From Amia ocellicauda (Eukaryota; Chordata; Actinopteri; Amiiformes; Amiidae), in NCBI RefSeq assembly GCF_036373705.1, contig NC_089867.1, positions 16,480,001-16,544,000 on the forward strand: a DNA stretch of 64,000 bases, given 5' to 3'. Under the pieces are notes generated by a model, which was given only the letters and a program-made list of their open reading frames with translations, ran no database searches and was not told the DNA's origin. Shown here in pieces: positions 59,105-64,000 of this stretch. Made by a program: the position numbers and the translations under genes. Every line of letters starts with the position of its first letter. Position 1 is the first letter of the stretch.

Positions 59105-59183
59105 GCCTTCATTGTTGTTTTTGTTGCAGATGAAGAAAGCAATTGAAGACCTGGCCAATGGAAAAATATCTCCACCAACATAA
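52422..59183 (+). CDS. clcnk: ClC-K type chloride channel
   Basis: A basolateral chloride channel of renal (and in fish also gill/skin) ionocytes that works with barttin in salt reabsorption. Coding exons: 52422-52587, 52705-52836, 53005-53133, 53342-53481, 54002-54079, 54276-54351, 54567-54692, 54867-54951, 55100-55201, 55520-55604, 55859-56035, 56306-56375, 56650-56760, 57147-57360, 57594-57727, 58134-58204, 58413-58493, 58714-58800, 59130-59183. All phases fit, giving 705 aa plus TAA (human CLCNKB 687). Filter motifs are GSGVPE, GKLGPFVHLS and PAGYFMP. Two cytosolic CBS domains follow ([16 protein letters not shown]...; [17 protein letters not shown]...), and the protein ends [17 protein letters not shown]. 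The gating Glu of most CLC proteins (GKEGP) is Leu here; it is Val in human ClC-K. The first exon, with start [10 protein letters not shown], is the least certain. One gene only, where mammals have two. Confidence 0.95.
53500..53830 (+). pseudogene. LINE ORF2 C-terminal fragment in a clcnk intron
   Basis: Frames within the intron 53482-54001 read [20 protein letters not shown] and [11 protein letters not shown], resembling the Cys-rich tail of fish LINE endonuclease-reverse transcriptases, preceded by [18 protein letters not shown] in another frame. It is frameshifted and truncated. Confidence 0.4.
53899..53958. repeat. (ATT)n microsatellite
   Basis: About 20 uninterrupted ATT copies 44 bases before the acceptor of the 54002 exon. 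Length variation here could affect the branch-point region. Confidence 0.95.
55390..55439. repeat. (TC)n microsatellite
   Basis: A 50-base TC run in the clcnk intron before exon 55520. Confidence 0.95.
55785..55832 (+). mobile_element. CR1-like LINE tail fragment
   Basis: GGTCGAATGGCCTCCTCTCG followed by CTTGTAAACTTTCTTATG, the same 3' tail as the copy ending at 37258, heavily 5'-truncated and about 26 bases before the acceptor of clcnk exon 55859. Confidence 0.7.
56395..56600. repeat. Tandem repeat of about 78 bp in a clcnk intron
   Basis: The unit around CCCAC(A/G)(A/G)CC(T/C)AACGCCACCTC followed by GACCCCAAT and a C-rich run recurs with drift two to three times. Confidence 0.6.
56928..57142. 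repeat. Degenerate TGCTGTGTGCTGTATCGCAGTG minisatellite
   Basis: About ten imperfect copies of a 15-22 bp unit fill the intron up to the acceptor of clcnk exon 57147; the acceptor CTGACAG seems to lie within the last unit. Confidence 0.75.
59058..59104. repeat. (ATT)n microsatellite
   Basis: About 15 TTA copies just upstream of the last clcnk exon. Confidence 0.95.
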
Positions 59184-59357
59184 ACTGCTTGGCCTTCTCC
59201 CCTCTCACTGTGCACCTCAATGCCTGCGTCTGACAAAGCGTACAATGCAACCTAAGCCGTAACAGCCTGCCACACCCTGCAGCTGCTTAGTAGCGCATGA
59301 TGCGAGGCTCGCGTCTAAACAGCGGTTGCTTTGGACAGACAGCAGCATAAAACCACA

Positions 59358-59363
59358 AATAAA
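59358..59363 (+). terminator. clcnk: Poly(A) signal of clcnk
   Basis: AATAAA 175 bases after the stop codon. The convergent fam131c signal is about 200 bases further on. Confidence 0.7.
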
Positions 59364-59559
59364 CACAAACATATTATAATAACGTGTCTTGCATGTGTAC
59401 ATAGTGAACAGTGTTTCTGTAGCAGTACTATGCAGGAGAAACTGCGTGAGTGTATGTGTGTTTCTTGTGCTTCGAGCTCCTCAGCAGAAAGGGTCCAGCC
59501 TGTCCAATGTTCTTCGAGACAGAGGCCGCAGACTGCACTGTGGTTTAGATAAAGACACT

Positions 59560-59565
59560 TTTATT
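59560..59565 (-). terminator. fam131c: Poly(A) signal of fam131c
   Basis: AATAAA on the minus strand, about 1.02 kb after the stop. A second overlapping copy is at 59564-59569. Confidence 0.6.
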
Positions 59566-60585
59566 TATTCCACATTCACAAACATCGATAGTTTTTACTC
59601 TATCATTATTGTTGGCCCAAATCAGACTGGGCCTGGGTCCCCTCTGGCCTTCCCTGCTGCCTTGGCAAGCGGAGGCCACGGGAGACAGGGAGTCCAGTCA
59701 AAAAAGAGGCATTGGAAGTTTGTCCCCTTCAGAGACGCTCCGGGAAACACTGGGAAACATCCCTGCGGCTGCAGTTAAAGCTGAGAGTCTAACTGGACTT
59801 GCCAGCTCTTAAGAAACACTTCAGGAGACACTGCAGGGACAAGCTGGAGGATCTGCAGGACTGGGGTCAACAGGTCGGCTGCAGCGGAGAAACTGACTGA
59901 CTGGATTGGCTGACAGGCTGACAGATACACTGACTGAGGCTGACTGATTGATATACAAACTGGCAGACTGGCTGGACACATTGAGACACTCACTGGCTGA
60001 CTGGACTGCCTGGACTGCATGACTCCATGTGTCCCACCTCCCAGGTGAAATCCACAGTCCTGAGGGACAAAATCCACTTGCCTGGAGACTCCAGTGTGAA
60101 AGGCTGTTGCCTTCCATCACTCTGCAGGGCGATGAGTTCACAGTTCTTGGGGTGTGCGGTGGGGCAGAATACAGCAGAGAGGGAGGCAGTGGGAGCTCTC
60201 TGCCATAGTCCAGAGCGGGTCTTTAATTTGGGCAGGCCAATTGTCCTTCCCTTTGAGTCCCGGGGTAACACCTGATACAGCAGGACCCCAAGGCACTGAA
60301 CCACAGCACAGAGGCCTGCTCTAGAACAGCACTTTACAACAGAAACACAAAGAAACACACAAAACAGCTGCTGAGTTGAGAGTCACACATGTAGAGAGAG
60401 ACAGAGATAGAGGGGAGAGTAATGAGGAGTGGGAGAGAGAGAGAGGGAGGAGACAGCGTGGAGAAAGAGACAAGACAAAAAGACAGAAAGAGGAGAGAGG
60501 ATAAAATGAGAGGCTTGGTCAAGTAGGAAGGAGAAGGGAGGAGGAGGAGGAGGAGGAGGAGAGCGGTGAACACACAAGGCCAGCA
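59560..60585 (-). other. fam131c: fam131c 3' UTR
   Basis: Runs from the stop (complement of 60586-60588) to overlapping AATAAA signals at the complement of 59560-59565 and 59564-59569. It contains a CTGACTGA-type tandem run (about 59890-60010) and TC-rich sequence on the transcript strand. Confidence 0.6.
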
Positions 60586-62154
60586 CTAGTTGTAAAAAAC
60601 TTCATCTTCTGAGAGGGAGCTGCTGTCTGCGTGTCTCAGGGCCCCGTCCCCACACGACGTCCTCCTGACCACCAGGGGGCACCCTGTCTTCTTCTCTGCT
60701 TCCACCTCCTCGCCTGGCCCCGTGTACAAGGAGGGGCCGAGACTGGAGGGTGAGACACCACCCTCTGTCTCCTCTCCAGGGTGGGGCAAGGGGGGCGCAG
60801 AAGAGGGCAGCGGGGAGAGGGGCCCAGCGGTGTCGACCTCACTGTACAGCCAGGGGGCGCCATTGGGCGGGAACTGAGAGAGGTATGGTCCATCTGAGTC
60901 TGAAGACAAGAGGAGGGGGAATAAGAGAGTGAGAGAGGGACAGCACAGAGCAGACTGCACTCCAGGTCCTGAGGTGGACGCTCTGGGTTTCAACAGAAAG
61001 AACACTTCATGCTTAGCACAGCTGAAGGAGCTTGCCTTGCAACGTGGGATGGTCCTACCTTCACCTGCATCCCCGCCTCTAATGACAACTTTGCTTGCTA
61101 AGGTTGTTTTCTCATTTTGGATTTTCAATGTTTTTATTTGAGATTTGTTTCTTAAACATCCACATTTTCAGCCCGTACAGATAAGGCAATCAATCACTCT
61201 ATCACTTAAATAATACTGAATCTTTATTCTGAGCCAAGATGCTGCACTGCAGTGTTGAGAAGGAGAGACTTTTCACTGTAACCCATTGCAGCCTGAACCC
61301 GTACCCCAGCCAACACCCCAAATTCCAAGCCAGGCCCCAACCAATCTACACTCGATCCGGTGAACCCCTTTAACCTGAGTGACAGACTAAGTTTGCTGGG
61401 GACCCAACTGGGGTGAGAAATGATCAGAGAGACTCAGAGAAAGAGAATGAGAATGAGAAAAACACTGGAATACAGTAGAGTTATGGAGAGCCCGGGGGGC
61501 ACTGCGAGGGCCGGGGGCCATACCTGGGAGCAGGATGCTGCTCCCATCAGGTTCCTCCAGGGCCTCCATCGAGGACCAGGCACTCAGGGAGGCTTCGGCC
61601 AGGGCAAACTGCTCCGCGACTCCTGGGAGACAGAAAGGGGGGGGGAGGAGAGAAAGGGAGGGGGAGGGAGAGGGAGAGAAGGGTATGGGAAAAGGGAGAG
61701 GATTAGAGGGAGAAGGATGAAAGATTGGGAAAAGGGGACAGAGAAACTTCAGTGCCCTTCAGTTTGAGGGGACTGTACACCCTGTCCAGTTTAAGGGGAC
61801 TGTACACCCTGTCTCGATTCACACAGATCAGTTGCTCTCAGCCCCCCATGGCAGCTGGACCAGTGGTCAGCTGACGTCAGTGTCAATCTCAGCAGTGCGG
61901 TTTTTATGTGACAGTACCTGCGGCAAACCTGGCCTCCTTGAGCTCGTCGCTGAGGTCGCTGTACTGCTCCTGCTCCTGCAGCCCCCCCCAGTCTCGCTGC
62001 CCGGGCGCCCCCACCCAGGTGTGCTGGCCAGCGCCAACCCCCCAGTCCCGCTGTCCGGAGCTGCCCCAGCCCTTCCACTCGATCAGGTGGGCCACTCGAC
62101 CCTGGGCCATTGCAGTGGGCTTGGTGATGTGATCCTTAAAGGTTGCCACCAGGC
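60586..62154 (-). CDS. fam131c: FAM131C, partial (last three exons)
   Basis: A conserved vertebrate protein of unsettled function. Exons in transcript order: 62154-61918, 61622-61524, 60899-60586, all joined in phase 1; 216 codons plus stop are visible. Diagnostic stretches are FKDHITKPTAMAQGRVAHLI followed by EWKGWG, DELKEARFAAG, GVAEQFALAEASLSAWSS and the invariant C-terminus DEVFYN. Between the first two, the peptide QRDWG occurs twice in a Gly/Trp-rich insert that I do not recall from human. The 5' exons, including the N-terminal MGSC-type start, were not found up to 64000 and must lie outside. The gene is convergent with clcnk. Confidence 0.93.
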
Positions 62155-64000
62155 CTAGTAGGGAGAGAGGGAAAATGAGGAGAAGAGGGGGAAGGTGAGA
62201 GGTGGTGAGAGGTAGAAGGGGAGATGGAGGTGAAAGGTAGGGGGAGTATGTGGGTTTGAAGGGAGAGAGGGAGGTGGTAAGAGAGGACAGAGGAAGAGAG
62301 TGAGAGAGAGAGAGAGAGGGGAAGGGAGGTGGAAGGAGGAGGATTCGAGGTGGAATAAAGAGAGAGATTAGGAGAGGTGCAGTGGGGTAAAGAGAGAAAG
62401 GAGAAGAGGACAGGTAGGAAGAGGGAGGGTCACAAGGAGAGAAAGGAAATGAGGAATGAGGAAAGAAAGAAGTAAATAGATAAAGGTCATCCTATATCGC
62501 AGTCACTGTGTGTAGTTCTGGGTGGTTCATGTGAGCTGTAGTACTACACACTATCCACAAGGTGCCAGTACAGAGCCACACATGGAAATAAACTCCCCCT
62601 CCTGCCTGCACACCACACACAAACCCACAACACTTGAACAACTGATCTGGTGTGAAGATCACCACTCCTTTCTTTTATCTGAAAAACAAACACACAATGG
62701 TACGAAAGGAACACAAATAAATGCTTTTGTTCACACACATTAGGATCCTGAAAGATTAATGTGACACGCCCGATGTGAGTTTGTGTTTGTTTTTCCCGGT
62801 CAGGTCAGACAGGTGCTCAGCTGTATGACACACAGAGTCACACGGGGCCACATGTGGCGCTGTCAAGCAGAGGGCCGAGCTCTCTGGGCAGCTGCTCCCT
62901 ACAGCCGATCACACAATCATAACAACAACAACTACACACAATCATAACCACCACTACTACAGGAAGAAGATGAAGAAGAAAAGTAGACAGGAAGGGTATG
63001 GAATAGAAGACAACAGCCAAACCAACCCCAAGTGAAAATCCCATAGGACACATTTAATTTTACAAAATGCAGAGTTGAGCAGCGGGGAGTCTTACAGGAC
63101 TTGTTTGCTGACTCCTATGAGTCTGCACCTTTGAAATCATTATCTTTTGTAAAAACGAACATTTAGGCTGGATTTATTGTATTTATTTATTAATTTGTTT
63201 ATGTATGTATGTATTTATTTATTTATTTATGTATTTATTCTGATTGAGTTTCTAATTAAAACCCTGTTTGGATTAAAGGGACCCAAAGCAATGCTGAGGA
63301 GTTCAAACAGGGAATTTCTTATCAGCATGGTAATTGAGTTCTGCTCTGGAGGGAGGGAGGGAGAGAGTGTAGCCAGAGACATAGAACAGAGAGGGAGGTC
63401 TGCAGAGAAAGAGAGAGAGAGGGAGACAACAATTTGATAAAAAAATGCCTGTAAATATTTAAATGCATCATTCCTGTATTAATTGTTCCCTGATCCTGAG
63501 CACTGGGCCTGTCTGTCAATGCTCTGCCAACACTGAAGTGAATTAATGATGCCAATAAAGCTTTTTTGAATTTGAAATCGAAAATGAATTTGAGAGAGAG
63601 AGGGACAGAACGGGTGGCAGAGAGAGAGAGGAAGAGGAAGAGAGACTGCAGTTACAGGAGCAGCGCAGAGAGTCACTCCGAGACTGAGGTGACAGGGTAT
63701 TGATCAGCGGAGATGGTTTAACAGAGTGAGAGACAGGGTCTCCTGATCAGATCACAGGCTTCCCTGGTGGGGTGGGGGGGGGGGGCAGGGTTTTTGTTCT
63801 TGTGTGTACGGGCAGGGTGTCTGCTCCCTGCAGTAACCTTGGAAACAGACATTTTATTATTAGACACCCAATCATTGACTTAATTAGAGTGGGCTGGGGA
63901 GAGAGAGCTAGAGAGAGGGAGAGAGAGAGAGAGAGGTAGAGGGAGATGGAGTGGGACATGGGGGCCTTCCATAAAAAATAAAATGAAATACCTACATATG
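62155..64000 (-). other. fam131c: fam131c upstream intron, no exon seen
   Basis: Purine-rich DNA (62160-62480), a TTTATTTATG-type run (63180-63240), GA runs (about 63405-63420, 63595-63645, 63900-63945), a G run at about 63770-63785 and a copy of the AATAAAGC unit described in the findings (63551-63600). I looked for the preceding FAM131C exon (NVAALATSS region) and did not find it. Confidence 0.6.

Noticed and set aside
1..64000. tRNA, rRNA or microRNA genes and any defence-type or clustered multi-gene system
   Set aside because: None seen by eye; genes present are a known conserved vertebrate synteny block with no shared pathway.

Overview
This is a vertebrate genomic window, most likely from a ray-finned fish. 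The genes are split by GT-AG introns. There is long intronic and intergenic microsatellite DNA, with (TC)n, (CA)n and (ATT)n very abundant. Tc1/mariner, hAT and CR1-like transposon remains of the kind common in fish are present. Gene order and strand, SPEN(+) - ZBTB17(-) - small gene(+) - HSPB7(-) - CLCNK(+) - FAM131C(-), match human chromosome 1p36. There is only one CLCNK gene, as expected outside mammals. A non-teleost or early-branching ray-finned fish is plausible, but I cannot fix the species.

Layout. 1-4484: no recognisable SPEN exon, although bases 1-105 could be the C-terminal end of some other coding exon. 4485-22135: 13 coding exons of spen, lacking the 5' exons for RRM1 and running through RRM2-4, a 7.9-kb exon and the SPOC domain; the 3' UTR runs to about 23.93 kb. 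One intron holds a complete solo LTR with a perfect 5-bp target duplication. 23.95-27.0 kb: intergenic, with a deleted Tc1 copy. 27151-35062: zbtb17 (Miz-1) on the minus strand, with a BTB domain, an acidic linker and 13 C2H2 fingers; its CpG-rich promoter is near 36.2-36.5 kb. Its first coding intron is AT-rich and carries about 12 scattered copies of a GCGGTAATGAGAA-like motif, a hAT MITE and a hAT transposase fragment. 36.5-39.8 kb: CR1 and Tc1 remains. 41163-42592: a two-exon small gene in the position of mammalian SRARP. 44744-47522: hspb7 (minus), TATA driven. 52422-59183: clcnk, 19 coding exons, about 705 aa. 60586-62154: the 3' part of fam131c (minus), whose 5' exons lie beyond the right edge.

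The genes do not form one pathway. SPEN and ZBTB17 are nuclear transcription regulators, HSPB7 is a muscle small heat-shock protein, CLCNK is an epithelial chloride channel, and FAM131C is poorly characterised. The linkage is old synteny. I found no new multi-gene system. The least explained items are the SRARP-position gene, the motif array in ZBTB17 intron 1, the possible coding end at the left edge, and a TATA promoter at 42.85 kb with no assigned gene. All splice models were read by eye. Their phases sum correctly, but none is backed by transcripts.
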